DNA of 64,000 bases from Aristolochia californica (GCA_029961685.1 JARWKL010000014.1:24091137-24155136), one strand, 5' to 3'. Positions 1-12,050 are shown, counted from the first letter of the stretch. The notes: generated from the sequence alone by a model not told the origin. Program-made: numbers and translations.

Positions 1-760
1 GAGGCTTACTTTGAGGATGATAGAGTGCATGGAAAGGAGAGATAGGGTACCCAAGGAAGATTGATACACAAGAATTTTGCCTTTGAATGGTCTAATTCTT
101 GTTCAGATTTTTTCTTAAAAAATATCAAGTGGGAGAGCCATCGAAAAGCAAGAAGAAATCAACAAGATGTCAATGTTGGATTTAGAAGCAGTGTGAATGA
201 TAAAACTTAAAAAAAGGAGAGGCTACTAATAAACTGCATAAATTGATAGAACCCTAAACCCTAAACCCTGAACAAGAATACAAAAACTAGAAACACAATG
301 GGCAATGCATAAATAAATAAAATAAAAAACTAGAGAAAAAGAGGGTAAAATTGAAAACAATTAAACAAGAAAACTAAAGACGAAAAATCAAATAGAAGAA
401 TAGATCCATTGTGTTTGTGGGTTACGATCAACTAGCGGACCTAGATGACATGCTCTGATATCATGATACATTTTTTAAGAGAAAAAGATAGGAGAGCTTA
501 GGCTTTAACCTCTCTCCCCTATTTATAACTTAAATAATATTAAAAAAATTATTCATGTCTTTGTTCCCCATAAAACCTAGAAAATTACTTTCTACAAGAA
601 AATTTGAGAATATACAAATTAAACATATATTTAAAATCTTTTCTTAAAAATTATACTATATAACTACTTATAAATACATACTAAATTTATTATAAATTTC
701 TTATTAAGACACTAATAATTTTTAAAATTAAATACTTCTAAAATTAATAATCATTTTTTT
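1..760 (-). mobile_element. possible minus-strand LTR retroelement remnant
   Basis: Read on the minus strand, 451-463 resembles a tRNA-Met primer binding site (TGATATCAGAGCA, compare TGGTATCAGAGC). It directly follows a TG..CA-type LTR terminus at 464-465. Bases 1-450 would then be internal sequence and the LTR would extend rightward from 464 for an unknown distance. No gag or pol reading frame is visible and the far LTR edge was not found. It may be chance. Confidence 0.33.
250..270 (+). repeat. short interstitial telomere-like repeat (CCCTAAA)n
   Basis: Three consecutive units of the plant telomere motif (CCCTAAA-type) lie in non-coding DNA. This is too short for a telomere. It is either a small interstitial telomeric repeat or a telo-box-like element. 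Confidence 0.5.
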
Positions 761-1019
761 TTACTTTTCTTGGGGTGCACTTTTCCAACTATAGGCACTA
801 AAAGTGTTTAACATTCAATAATAGATAAAAAAATTAGCAAAAAATGATAGAAGCATAGTTTTTTTAAGTTCTTAAAGTTGAATGCAAATCATATCCGAAT
901 GACTCATTGTTCAGATGTGCAAACGATAAATAAATATGTGACATAATCACTTTCTTAGTAGGGGATGATTTTCTATCTTCTCTCAAATGTTATCTCACTA
1001 AAAAACATGTGACATCTAT

Positions 1020-1500
1020 CTATTAATTGAAAGGCAATGTTTTGTAATAAAAAATAATTTAAAAAAACAAGTGATTTAAATAAGTAGTGATTTTATAACA
1101 AAAAAATGATCTCATTTTTTTTAAAAATACCGATTTAAAAAAGTTGTGCTTTGTAATAAAAAGTGGTGATCTGAAAAGCATTGATTTTATAATAACAATC
1201 AGTGATTTAAAAAACATTGATTTTGAGAAGCACTAATTTTAAAATAAAAAACATTGATTTTGAAAAGAATTTATTTAAAAAAGTAATGATTTTATTATAA
1301 AAATCACTTATTTTCACATAAAATCATAGATTTTTCAAAAAAATCACTAATTTTTGTATAAACTCTCTAATTTTTGTTAAAATATCACCGATTATGAAGA
1401 AGAATCACTGATTAAACCATAAAAATCAACAATTTCCTCAAAATTTCAGTTAATTGTCCAGAAAAACATAGTGACTCATTGGGTGATTTGAATTAGAATT
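1020..1500. repeat. AT-rich low-complexity array of TGATTTT / AAAATCA words
   Basis: Words such as GTGATTT, TGATTTTATAA and AAAATCACT recur in both orientations roughly every 20-40 bases, without a fixed period. There is no coding potential. The wider stretch 760-1740 has no recognisable gene. Confidence 0.5.
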
Positions 1501-1959
1501 TATTTTTTTACTTATCTAAATAAATAGTGATTCGGCAAAAAAAAAAAAAAAAGGTAACTTGATGTCTCTTTTGTTCCTTCTTTTAAAAATAATAAAACAA
1601 AAAAATGACTTAACATCCGGATTCCATAAATTTTTCTCCATTTATAGGGGGATAATACATATGCGTCTTGTCCCATGAATTATATAATTTACCCAATTTT
1701 ATAAAACTTCTTTTTCTTATTTACTAGACTGCCACTACTTGAACGGGGCCCACGGTTCTGAACATGCGATTCTGAGGTTAGGGCCCTGTCGGGTAATCTT
1801 CTTTGTCGATCCGCATGTGGTTGGCCTGCCCCCCGGATCCACGAAATCGATTTCCGATTGGTCGGGAATCAAATATCGCGATAAAATGGGAAAGTATCGT
1901 GAAAATAAATATATCGTGATATTTTAACCATTTTTTTACGATTTAATATTTATTGCCAC

Positions 1960-2520
1960 CTAAGTTTCGCTAGTGCCTTCTATACCTGCCTCCGTCCCTC
2001 TCCCTCTCCATCTCCCTCTCTTTTTCTCTGTAACCCTAAGATAATCCCTTTTCGTTCGAGAGTTCTTTCTATTTGACCTGGGAAGGGAGAAGAAGAAGTG
2101 CATCTCCACTTCTATCAGGTAAGGACATTTTTTTTTTCTCCTCTTAGAAGCCTTTTATTATTTTGTTTATTGACAAAATTAGCGCGTGTTTTTTTTTCTG
2201 TGCACATTTTCCCTTTTTGTTGTGAAAAAATTGGATTATATGTGTTAGGGTATTTTATTTTGATTTTAAATTTCTCTCTGGTGCTTTTGATTAATATAGC
2301 TTTTTATCGTACTATTTGTTTGATCTGCATTGACGTTCTTCAGATTTTCTGGTTTTCTTTTGATGTCAGTAATTTAAAAAATGTGATTTATTCATGTTTT
2401 TTGTTCTTTAATTTCTCATTTCCGTTTTTTTACGCATTTGAGGATTCCTGTTGTGTTTTTTTTTTTGTGCTGAATGATTTTTCTTGCAGGTTACAGGGTA
2501 ACTGTTTTTTGTAGTTGAAG
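1960..2520 (+). promoter_or_regulatory. probable 5' UTR exons and core promoter region of the bZIP gene
   Basis: A CT-rich leader-like stretch at 1980-2040 is followed by a plausible donor at 2119 (CAG|GTAAGG). A second small candidate exon, 2490-2520, is bounded by TTGCAG and GTAAGG. The coding exon starts at an acceptor ending 3918, so the transcript probably has one or more non-coding 5' exons here. The transcription start is not determined; this is inference from splice signals only. Confidence 0.4.
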
Positions 2521-2640
2521 GTAAGGCTTTCCTTTTCTGTATTTGACTGTGCGAATTGTGTGTTTTTATGTTTTCTTCATACTCGGAAGACGTACAGGGT
2601 AACTGCCAAAGGGGTCACTGACTTTATTCCTAGCGTAATG

Positions 2641-2935
2641 TATTTTTATGTTTACTATAATTCAAGGAACTGGAGAAGAAAACAAATTATGGACCTGTAC
2701 CTTGTTTGAGTGTTGGAGGGTTTTTTATGGTGGTTCATTTATGTTCAGCTTCTGATGGAACCCGTTTTTATGTTAAATATAGATCTGTATTTTTTATGTT
2801 TAATATAACTCAAGTCACTGGAGAAGCAAACAAATTATAGACCTGCATCTGGTTTCATTGTCGGAGGGTTTTTATGGTGGTTCATTTATGTTCCGCTTCT
2901 GAGGGAACCAGTTTTGAACTTGACTAGAGTAAAAA
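2641..2935. repeat. two-copy tandem duplication (about 147 bp unit)
   Basis: Unit 1 (about 2641-2787) and unit 2 (about 2788-2935) align along their length. Shared words are GGTGGTTCATTTATGTTC, ACAAATTAT and GGAGGGTTTTT, with scattered substitutions. The repeat lies in the presumed 5' UTR intron of the bZIP gene. Confidence 0.75.
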
Positions 2936-3938
2936 TGAACTGTAACCTCTTCCATCTTCAACCTGAGAACATGCTTTGAACAACCTAAACTAGTGACAAA
3001 ATCTCAAGACCAAAACACTATGCATGTGCTGGTGATCATGGGTAGTTATCTAAGGTTCACAGTGGCCAATTATGAGCATTAGGTGTCCAATCGTTACTTA
3101 GCTCTACTTTGGTGGGAACATCATTACAGGTCACATGATACCCTTGTGTACAGATTGCTTGAAGGGATATGTTTAGGGTCACGTTTTCTTTTTAATACTT
3201 TTCACTGGCTACTTACATGAATGTTGACCCAATAATATCTATGTACTAAATTATCATGACCTTTCTCCTGTAAGCCTGATGACACATTACTTCCTTCCAT
3301 GATCTAGCTGTGGAACCAAAGTCAGATAAAATTTCATTGTCATTTTACTTATGAATTTTTTGTTACCAGTTGATTAGCAGTTCTCCAGGCGGGATGGTAA
3401 AACCTCTGCTCTATGAAGCAATAAAGAGAATTCATTAGTGCGATATATATTTTTACTGGCCATTGAATTGGATGCTAGGAAACTTCTTGATCTAACTTCA
3501 AATTTGTAGTTTCTCTCGTATGTCAGATACTTCTCGCCGATGCCAGCTGTGGCTGACTTTTTTTTTGTGTTGCCCATCAACTGCTGTATTTTTGTTTTCT
3601 ATTTTTTTCCTTTTGTTTTTTTACTTGTAAACATTGAGGTCCTGTCTCTTAAAAGAATTGCTCAATTTCAAGATAAAAAAAAAGAGAACTTCAGCTTGGA
3701 ATTTTTAATTGAGAGTTTCTTGCTCTTGTGCAGTTTGGTGTATATTTATTACTAATTGTTCTTTTGTCTCTTGAATTTTTGTTGCATGTACAATGTTTCT
3801 CCTTGTTCCCATTTTTTATTGTTTTTTTTCTGTGTTGTTTTACAGCATGTTCCTTAATTTCATATTGAAATGCATGAGAAATTTGAATTGTTGTTGCTTT
3901 TTGTTATTTTTTGGGCAGGTTTTCTTGTATTTAAGCTA

Positions 3939-6900
3939 ATGGAAAATTCCAAAGGGACAGCAGCATACTATAGAGCATTTACAGGGAAACAATCTCTTCT
4001 TCCACCGAAAAGTCCCTTTCCTAGTGTTACCCCATCATATCCAGATTACAGTGCAGGCTTTTCAATTGGATCAAAAGCCATTGCAAAGCAAAGAGATGGA
4101 TCGAGGGTACACCAACGTACTTCCTCTGAGAGCTTTCTCATTGAGGAGCAGCCATCTTGGCTTGATGATCTTCTAAATGAACCCGAGATGCCTGTGAGGA
4201 GACCAGGTCATAGGAGATCATCAAGTGATTCTTTTGCGTACATAGAAGCATCTAATTCTGGCAACATATGTCAAGAGGAATACAATTATGGTTTAACATC
4301 TGTACCTTCATGGCGCTCTCTGGATTTTGAACATTTTAGGGAGATCCAGCAAGCTTCATTACGCGCTGAGGCTAATTCTTTTGAAAGACAGACAAATAAG
4401 GGACTTGAACATTCTTTAAATTCTGGGTCCTACTTTGGCGTTCTTCCATCTTCAAAAGATAGAAACGCACTCCAATGTGCAGGGTTGTTATTTACAACAG
4501 GGGAACCAGATGCACTGCCATCAACATCCACTGAAAAGCAAGAACAAGAGGAGTATTCTTCACGTGCCATGAAAGGGTCTGAAAGAAGGGATGGATCTCA
4601 TGTGATATCTTCTTTATCTGAGGCTGACCCAAAACGAGCTAAGCAGTAAGTTGCCATTGTACTTATTCTCATTGGTTTTCAACAAACACACATAAACACC
4701 AAAAAAGAAAAAAAGCACTCTTAGTGAACATCCAGAAACATTGTTAGGGTGAAATCTGAAGTTAAAATGTTAAGATAAGAGTGCACAAGTGAAGATTGAT
4801 TTATATGTTAGAGTTGGTTAGCAAGCAAAATTAGCTGGAGTTTATATGTTCCCATTAGATCTACAGACATCCTACCATTTGTTTTTCTTTCTTGAAAACT
4901 TTGGTTGTGAGTGTAATATAATCTTATGCCTGTAACCGAGTTCCCCCCTTCTCCAATCCGTAATTGTTCACTCCCATCCATAATTTTTTTTACATTAATT
5001 ATTATGGCTTTTAAGGAAATTGATTTATGAATTGTTACGGTAACTTTCTTGAATTGCTCGTGCTATCATTCAAGCTCACATCTCTTTCTTGTACAAGCAA
5101 AGAGAAACATGACCTCAACTCCCTATGTTTCAAATTTATTCTTAGCATAGTGCCAACATCTATGGAGACCCATTGGACTGTTTGGGTAATTTCATTGTTT
5201 TGTTTCCAAGCATTCTATTAATCTTATCTGGACAATTAGTTCCATTTACCGTAGCTTACATTTTTTGTACTCCCCTTCAAAGAAAAAGGAATGCCAAATC
5301 ATAAAGTTCATAGAAAACTAATTAACCTAAAGACAACATCAAATGTTTTGGTCATCCTCTGAAAGCCATGGTCTTGTTTTTCTCTCCTTTGTTTTTTCGG
5401 TTTTTCCAATCCCTCTTATTGTATGCATGCACTGCCCCGAAGTGATCTACTCCCAATTAGTTTATAAAAAATTATAGTGAATGGTACTATTGAATTTAGA
5501 TTTTCCCTTTAAAAATCTTTCTAGTATGAAATCAACTTGGATAGGCCTGATCATGCTCTTCTCTATTTCTTTGGGATTGATTTTCGTTGAGATGATGGTG
5601 TTGAATTTCTGGAAAAGAGAGAAACTTCACTAACTTGTTGTAATTTGAGTACATGAGCCCTTATTTATAATAGAGGAAAGTATTAAAGTCCAATTACAAT
5701 TAAACTACCCTTGTTCCAATTACACCGAAAGTTTAATACTTAAAGATAATTCCTAGCATAATTAAACAACTAAACATAAATAGAAGATTAACATAACTAA
5801 AACACCTTTTAACTGAAACTCTTCTATGAAACTTTCTTTCGTAATAATTTTGGCTTTGTAAAACTTCTTATTGTGAGAGCCATGTAAGACTCTTCCATAT
5901 CTGCTCTTTAACACTCCTCCTCAAGATGGAGTTTATAACTTCAACTTGCAATGAAAAGGATTATTGGTCTTTATTTTTTTTATTTTTTTTTTTGCTGAAA
6001 AAATTTCTTCACAGATGCAATTCTTCATAGATGCAAAAACTTCATCTTTTGTGCTCCCCATTTCTTGAATATTTTGGTCACATAAAAATTACCACAATAT
6101 GTGGAATAAAATACATTTTTCTTGTACTTCTTGTACTTCTCCCTCTCAGACTGGAAGGTATCGGTTTAATCCCAGTTTGAAACAAAAACATAACGGTATT
6201 TATTATCTCTTACATCAAGGTGTCCCGAGGATAAGAACTCAATCAGACTCCCTCTCAAAAAATAAGATGGGTGATGCATGTATAAAAAAGGTCGAAACCA
6301 ACCTCATAGGATTTCAAATAAAAGTAGTGATAATAATCTCTAAAAAAGGATGACGTCTGTCACTTAAAAGACGACAATAAAAACCCACTTAAGGGTACTC
6401 ATAGAAAAGTCTCAATGGACTTAAAACACCTATATGTATATAAAAAGAGAAACCAACCAAAGCAACACACAAGAAGTTGGCCCAAAGGGGTATGCGAGAG
6501 TAAAAAAAGGATGGTAGGAGAAAGGTAACCGATAAAAAGGGGTATGTGGGGAATGTAACGAAGGAAAATAAACCTCCTTGATAATAAGGAGATTGTAACG
6601 ATAGAAAAAGTAACTTTACAAATTTGACCAAGTATGACTTCAAGATAATTTTATAAGGATGAGCAAAATTTTTTGGAGTTGACGATGTAGAAGATATACA
6701 ACCAAGTAAAAAAACCACATTTTCAAGATCCCTCCAATCCCTTATTGTTAGGAGTTTGCTCTGATGATTTTGTCATGTTTCCTCTTCTTGTTTATATATA
6801 CATTATTTAAAAATAAAAAAAAATAAAAACACACAACTTGAGAACAGCTGTAACTATGAAAACTTTGATAATTGCATAATTTAACTTACAAGTTTCTATT

Positions 6901-9900
6901 TCCAAATCAATCAGTCCATATGAGGAAAATATCTAATCAAATACTCAATGAATTCTTATCTGGAATACTTTTGAGATTTTGCATAATCAAAACAAAAACT
7001 TTCCAATGATAGACTTTCCTGAATTAGCAGCACTTTCCTAAATGAGATTTTCCAAAGATAAGAGATTTATAGGATTAAAGAGGTTTCAAAGAAGAAGATA
7101 GTGTTGAAGTTAGACCAAAACTCTCTGATTAGAAGAAAATTTGGCTAAAAAATTTTTAGGAGAAAAGGAAACTCAATTCACGTCAATGCCCGAAGAGATA
7201 ATAGGGGATAAAATAAGAAGAAAAAAGATTTTTGACAGAATTGACCTTTGGTACTGCTGATATCAATATCTCCAAAAATATAGCTCAGAATTACAAATGG
7301 TTTGTTTCCCAAGAAACAAAACTCAAAAGCTTTAATTTGACACCAAATTTGACACAAAAAGATCCATTCTTGAATCTTTTATGGCCTCTTGATTCTCTTT
7401 GTTATGTAGATTGACCCTTCCCGACTCCAATGTGAATATCTCCTTAAATATAGATCAAATTGACATGAAATTTTCTCCTTTTGAAACTTGTCTTCGATAA
7501 ATTTCATCTAAGTATAACTTCTCTTCATAAAATATACTTATTTTGAGATAAAGAATCTGATATATTTTGGATTTTGTAATTTGAGAGAACTGAATACTCA
7601 TTCTTCTTTGGTAGATCTTTCTTTTGATATATAATTTTTCATATAAAGTCTTCTTGATGGCATAAAACGGCTTGAAAGTTGAAGTTTTCTTTTGTTGCTC
7701 GAACCTCTCTTGCAGTCTGATCTTTGCTGTTTCAATATTGATTTCTCTTTGTAAAAAACTCCAATTGCCTAAATTCGTTTTGCGTTGGAAAGTAGACTTG
7801 AATATCTTTCCGTCAATATATAATTTACAATATGAAAAAGTCATTATGGAGGTACGAACACCAAGAAAACAATGGGTAATGGGACTGGAAAGAAAAAAAA
7901 AAAGATAGAAAAGGATCACATTATTTTTGTAGGTTGACCAAGTCAGCTCACTGAACCTATTCTAATACCATGTTGAATTTCTGAAAAAGAGAAAAACTTC
8001 ACTAACTTGTTGTAATCTGAATACATGAGCCCCTATTCATAATAGAAGAAAGTAGTTGAGTCCAATTAAAATTAAACTACCCTTGTTCCAATTACACTGA
8101 AAGTCTAACACTTAAAGATAAATGATTAAACAATTGAACATGAATAGAAGATTAACATAACTAAAGTACCTTTTAGCTGAAACTCTTCTGTGAGACTTCC
8201 ATCCATAATAATTCTGGCTCTATAAGACTTTTATTGTGAGAGCCATGTAAAACTCTTTCATATCTGCTCTTCAACAGCTAGAATAAAATAGAGGATCTAT
8301 CTCTAGGAAAATAGTGGAGAAGAATCTAATTTTCTTTTGGATATTACTTTTATGGATCTTGAAATTCACTTTGAATTAATTTGGAGTTTGAAACATGCTT
8401 CATTGTGTGTTTCTAATTATTATTTTTCTATTTCTGTCAAATTCTTATCTATTTCCAAAACAGTAAAGCTGACTGGGTGAAAAGGTTCATGTAACTGAGC
8501 CATCATATTGGGACAAGGAGTCAATGTAGAAGTAGAAGAAGGATTTCCTTTTTATCACCTTATCTAGAAAACAGTGAAGCAAGAAAATGTGAACTTTATC
8601 TTGGATATGTTTTTTGGTTGCATGGTGAACAAAGTGAGAGTACCATTCACATAAATGTAGTAATTATGAGATAGCTTGCTGTGAAAATCTGAAAGTCATT
8701 CTCTTTTGCTAATTAATATTACAGTCCCTTGAATCCCTGTTAATCAACAAAAATGACAAATGCAACGCTCAAGTGAAATGGGTGGTTGAAAGAGCAAAAC
8801 AAAATTAGGTGGATTTTGCTAAACATATCTAACAAATGATTTGCCAAAAAAAAAAAAAAAGAGATTTAAGAAGGGTCATTGTAATAGAAATGATCCAAAG
8901 CCTCCTAGCTGCTGTTCATTTTATATGATCCCTATCTGAGGATTTCTTTTCACAATAAATAAATAAATAAATAAAACAGTAGATTGAGTGGTAATGGATG
9001 CTGCTTATACATCTAACTTATTTTGATTGCCCCTTCAATAAATATAATATTTGAGATTCATAGCATATTTTTTGTGAAAAAGGACATTCAAATTTCTATT
9101 TTCAATCTGTAAAAATGTTATGATGTTCTATTGTAGGCAATTTGCTCAAGATTTACAAAGCTTATTTTTGAGAAAAAGGACATTCAAACTGCTTCTATGG
9201 CCAATCTATGAAAATGTTGTGTTGTTCTATTGCAGGCAATTTGCTCAACGGTCTCGTGTTCGGAAACTTCAATACATAGCGGAGCTGGAAAGGAATGTCC
9301 AAGCATTGCAGGTGGGCCCCTCTAAGCAGTCACTGTCACTCTATGCATTGAAAGTCAATAAATTGGCATACATGTATAGTTTGAATTGTCATTGCTTATG
9401 ATGTCTACCTCTTGTAAATAATCTGGCGTGAGCTAATTGGGTTGTTAATCAAAAATTGTCATCAACCACATCTGTTGCTGTTCTGTGCTTATGATGTGAT
9501 TATTGGTTCTTTAAAAGACCTGTCTTTTGGTTTAACTGTTTACGCTAGATACCCTGGGGTAAATTTGCATTATATTTTGACTTATTGTTTATTGTTTCTG
9601 GTGTTGTGCTATTGCAGGCTGAGGGGTCTGAAGCTGCTGCTGAGCTAGAATTTCTGGACCAACAGAATCTCATATTGAGCATGGAGAATAAAGCCCTGAA
9701 GCAGCGATTAGACAGTTTGGCTCAGGAGCAACTAATTAAGTACTGTAAGTATTCCATGTCATGTTGATATCAACATACATTAACAAATTTCTTATTCTCT
9801 AGGGAAATAAAGCCCTGTTGGTAAAGCCTATTAGTGTTGTTGTCTGTAACAGTAAGTTTGTTTTCATTAAGACTGCACACAATAATCTTTCGCTTTTTTT

Positions 9901-10847
9901 TTTTTTTTTAACTTTTTCCAAGGGTGCAGAGTATGGGCTTACATCCTGCCAAAGGGTGGACCTAATAATTTTTTATTTCTACAGAAGTTTGAATATTTGC
10001 AAATTTTGCCAGTTTTCTTTGTTATAATTCAGTATTGCCATCATTCCATTTTATTTTTTAGTGCTTTAAACTCAACTAATATTGACATCAAGGATTAATT
10101 GAGAGGGCATTGGAGAAGCGTAGAAGTCGAACAAATTTAGTTTTAATTTTTGGATTTCGATCTATTAGGAAGACACTTTGTTTTAATTCTTTGGATTTGG
10201 ATCTATTTGGAAGAGCTTTAACTAAACTTTTGGATTTGGATCTATTGCCAAGTTTGGAAGGTGCAGTATTGAGGTCGATTAGGCCATTAGCTTAATAGCC
10301 TCATTGAGGGGAGGGGAGGGGCACAGTTCTAGTGTGTGGTTTTGGATTCAAGTTTCACTAGTATATATTGTTTAACTTGTAAATTAAAATAAAAATAATT
10401 TTTCCGTTCTTTTATCCGAGATAGTAGTACTTAGTATTAGATATTATTATCTGAAAAAAAACCATATATGTCAGTTCATATATGTTTTCCTCATCTAGCC
10501 AATCCATTATGTTTCAAATCATCTTGCTAATGCTGGGTATCATTTACTGAAGTGGCCTTAATCTAATGTTGGAGAAACTTAATGTCTTCTGATATGGTTA
10601 TGCAGTGGAGCAAGAGATGCTAGAAAGAGAGATTGCTCGACTACGAGCTTCGTTCTATCAGCAGCAGCAACCACAACCCCCACCTCTACAGTCACAGCTA
10701 AAACAGCATCAGCAGCAGCACTCTTCTAGCCATCATCATAGGCGCAGTAGCAGTAGAGACTTAGATTCCCAATTTACCAATCTTTCTCTGACACAAAAGC
10801 AGTCTAGTTCAGGCAGGGACTCTGTTAATGGCCCTCTCCACATTTGA
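3939..10847 (+). CDS. bZIP-domain protein, At4g06598-like (atypical basic region)
   Basis: Four coding exons join in frame: 3939-4645, 9236-9311, 9618-9744 and 10606-10847 (TGA), giving 383 residues. ATG 3939 is chosen because an acceptor (GGGCAG) ends at 3918, 20 bases upstream, and MENSKG opens the conserved N-terminus. Seen: a Ser/Pro-rich N-terminus with two RxSSxxSF-type serine motifs, a [10 protein letters not shown] acidic patch, a short basic region around residues 229-246 (DPKRAKQ then QRSRVRKL), a leucine zipper to about residue 300, and a Gln/His/Ser-rich tail. The family is known as plant bZIP-like nuclear proteins. The canonical RILANRQS segment with the DNA-contacting Asn is absent, so sequence-specific DNA binding is doubtful. 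Intron 1 is 4.6 kb and holds LTR element C1. An in-frame duplicate 3' splice site lies at 9137. Confidence 0.87.
5599..8276 (-). mobile_element. non-autonomous LTR element C1 (in bZIP intron 1)
   Basis: LTRs lie at 5599-5913 (3' LTR) and 7971-8276 (5' LTR), about 310 bp, starting TGTTGAAGAGCAG and ending GAAATTCAACA on the minus strand. A tRNA-Met-type primer site (TGGTATTAGA) abuts the 5' LTR at 7961-7970. A polypurine tract (TTGAGGAGGAG) abuts the 3' LTR at 5914-5926. The 2-kb interior has no gag, protease, integrase or RT. Its open frames (for example 7455-7919) match no known domain but are partly conserved in copy C2. LTR style and primer site suggest dependence on a Ty1/copia partner. 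No 5-bp target duplication is visible (GATGG against GCTAG). Confidence 0.82.
9068..9248 (+). repeat. tandem duplication covering an intron-exon junction of the bZIP gene
   Basis: A segment of about 97 bp is present twice (about 9068-9149 and 9166-9248). It includes AAAAAGGACATTCAAA, a pyrimidine stretch, an AG acceptor and the first exon bases GCAATTTGCTCAA. Acceptors end at 9136 and 9235, 99 bases apart. The interval is open in the coding frame. Confidence 0.85.
10147..10253 (+). repeat. three-copy degenerate minisatellite in bZIP intron 3
   Basis: The word TTTGGATTTGGATCTATT with a trailing GGAAG recurs at about 10147, 10188 and 10228 (period about 41 bp), each copy with a few changes. 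Confidence 0.55.
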
Positions 10848-11384
10848 TTCGATGGGGCTGTGCCAGTGTTCTTTCTGCTTGTAGTATTCCCTTTCTGTTT
10901 CTTTTCAGCTGATTCCAATATCTAATTCATATCCAACCCACGCACCTGGTGAGCCACTGCAGAAGATTCACGGTTCCTGCTTGTGTGATTCATCCGAGGT
11001 GATTGGATTATCGTGTTTTTATGTTCCTTTCGTTCTGTCTACCTAGTGATGATTCTATTGTTAATCTTATTCCTTTCGTTCTGTATTTTAGCTCATTCCT
11101 AATTCCCATTTTCTTTGCTCAATGGGGAGATTGCTGTCCCTTTTTCGGCCGAAGGGAGATTGCAGTGCTGTAATGTCCAGACGTGACGATCTGGCCACAG
11201 AATGAATTCTCTATTTAAGCAGACGGTCAGTGTGTAGCTGATTGCTCTTTATCTCTCTACAAGTCGAATGTCTTTAAGCAATTTTTATTTATAAGAACGT
11301 TAGAGAAGTAAAGATAGCTTGTGTTTTCATGTTTCAATTGTAGTTGCATTGATAGGTAAAGTGTAAGAAAGGTCGGGATCCTAA
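10848..11384 (+). other. 3' UTR and downstream flank of the bZIP gene
   Basis: T-rich sequence with no reading frame of note follows the TGA at 10845. Several T-rich and AATGAATT-like stretches between 11100 and 11300 could serve as polyadenylation signals. The exact cleavage site is not seen. Confidence 0.45.
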
Positions 11385-11550
11385 GGGTTTGTTTGGAACT
11401 TCAAGAAAAGAAAAGAAAATGAGAATTTGATTATTCCTAAAAATAGTTAGTGAAAATGACATAATGATTAATTTTTTTTTCACTAATTATTTTTTGGGAA
11501 TAATAATAGTTAAATTCTTTTTTTTTATTTTTCTTTTCTCTATGGGTACA
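11385..11550. mobile_element. Tourist-like MITE (decayed right end)
   Basis: The left terminus GGGTTTGTTTGGAAC is preceded by TAA, the duplication typical of PIF/Harbinger-derived MITEs. The interior is imperfectly palindromic (GAGAATTTGATTATT against AATAATAGTTAAATTCT). The right terminus is eroded, so its end is approximate. Confidence 0.55.
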
Positions 11551-11887
11551 CATAATGTGGTTCTATTGCAGTGTTTTCGCCCTCAAAGTTGATGTGCAAA
11601 ATTAGAATGTGAGCAGTTGAAACCCCCAAAAGAATAGTGTGACCCATTTGTGCCTAATCCAATCAAACAGATGAACAAATGATATGAGGCAATTATACAT
11701 CTTCATTAAAAAAAAATGATATGAGGTGAGTTATTTTGAAGTAGTTAGATAGGAATGTTCATTCAAAGTACTCCGAGATGGAAACAAAATCTTCTCATGA
11801 AAAAATATGAATTTTCACTGAAGTCCAGGGTATGTTCTACCCATTTTTGTGCTTGCCATTTGTTTACGGTTTTGGATTTTGGTTATG

Positions 11888-12050
11888 GGGTGTGTTTGGA
11901 ACCCATGGAAAAGAAGAAAAGAAAATAAGAATTTGACTATTATTATTTATAAAAATAGTTAGTGGAAAGAAGAATTTGATAATTATCTTAATTTTAGTAA
12001 TTATTTTTTAGAATAATAATGGTTAAATTCTCATTTTCTGGTTTACTACT
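11888..12050. mobile_element. Tourist-like MITE, same family as 11385
   Basis: The left end GGGTGTGTTTGGAACCC is followed by a palindromic interior (AAGAATTTGACTATT against AATAATGGTTAAATTCT) closely matching the neighbouring copy. The right terminal repeat is not clear. Confidence 0.5.

Noticed and set aside
250..270. possible telomere or chromosome-end sequence
   Set aside because: Only three units, with ordinary gene-bearing DNA around it.
1739..1927. 62-residue open frame with GC-rich start
   Set aside because: No domain, no homologous look, and it lies in the probable promoter of the bZIP gene.
2098..2514. 138-residue open frame rich in Phe and Leu
   Set aside because: Composition follows the T-rich intron strand. 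It crosses good splice sites of the presumed 5' UTR introns.
7455..7919. 154-residue minus-strand frame
   Set aside because: It lies in the interior of LTR element C1. It is partly conserved in C2 but broken there, so not called a host gene.
5599..8276. ordinary copia element with lost coding region
   Set aside because: Not excluded for a single copy, but C1 and C2 lack coding domains in the same way and share interior sequence, which favours a non-autonomous family.
10736..10918. minus-strand frame over the last bZIP exon
   Set aside because: Shadow of the Gln/Ser-rich coding exon.
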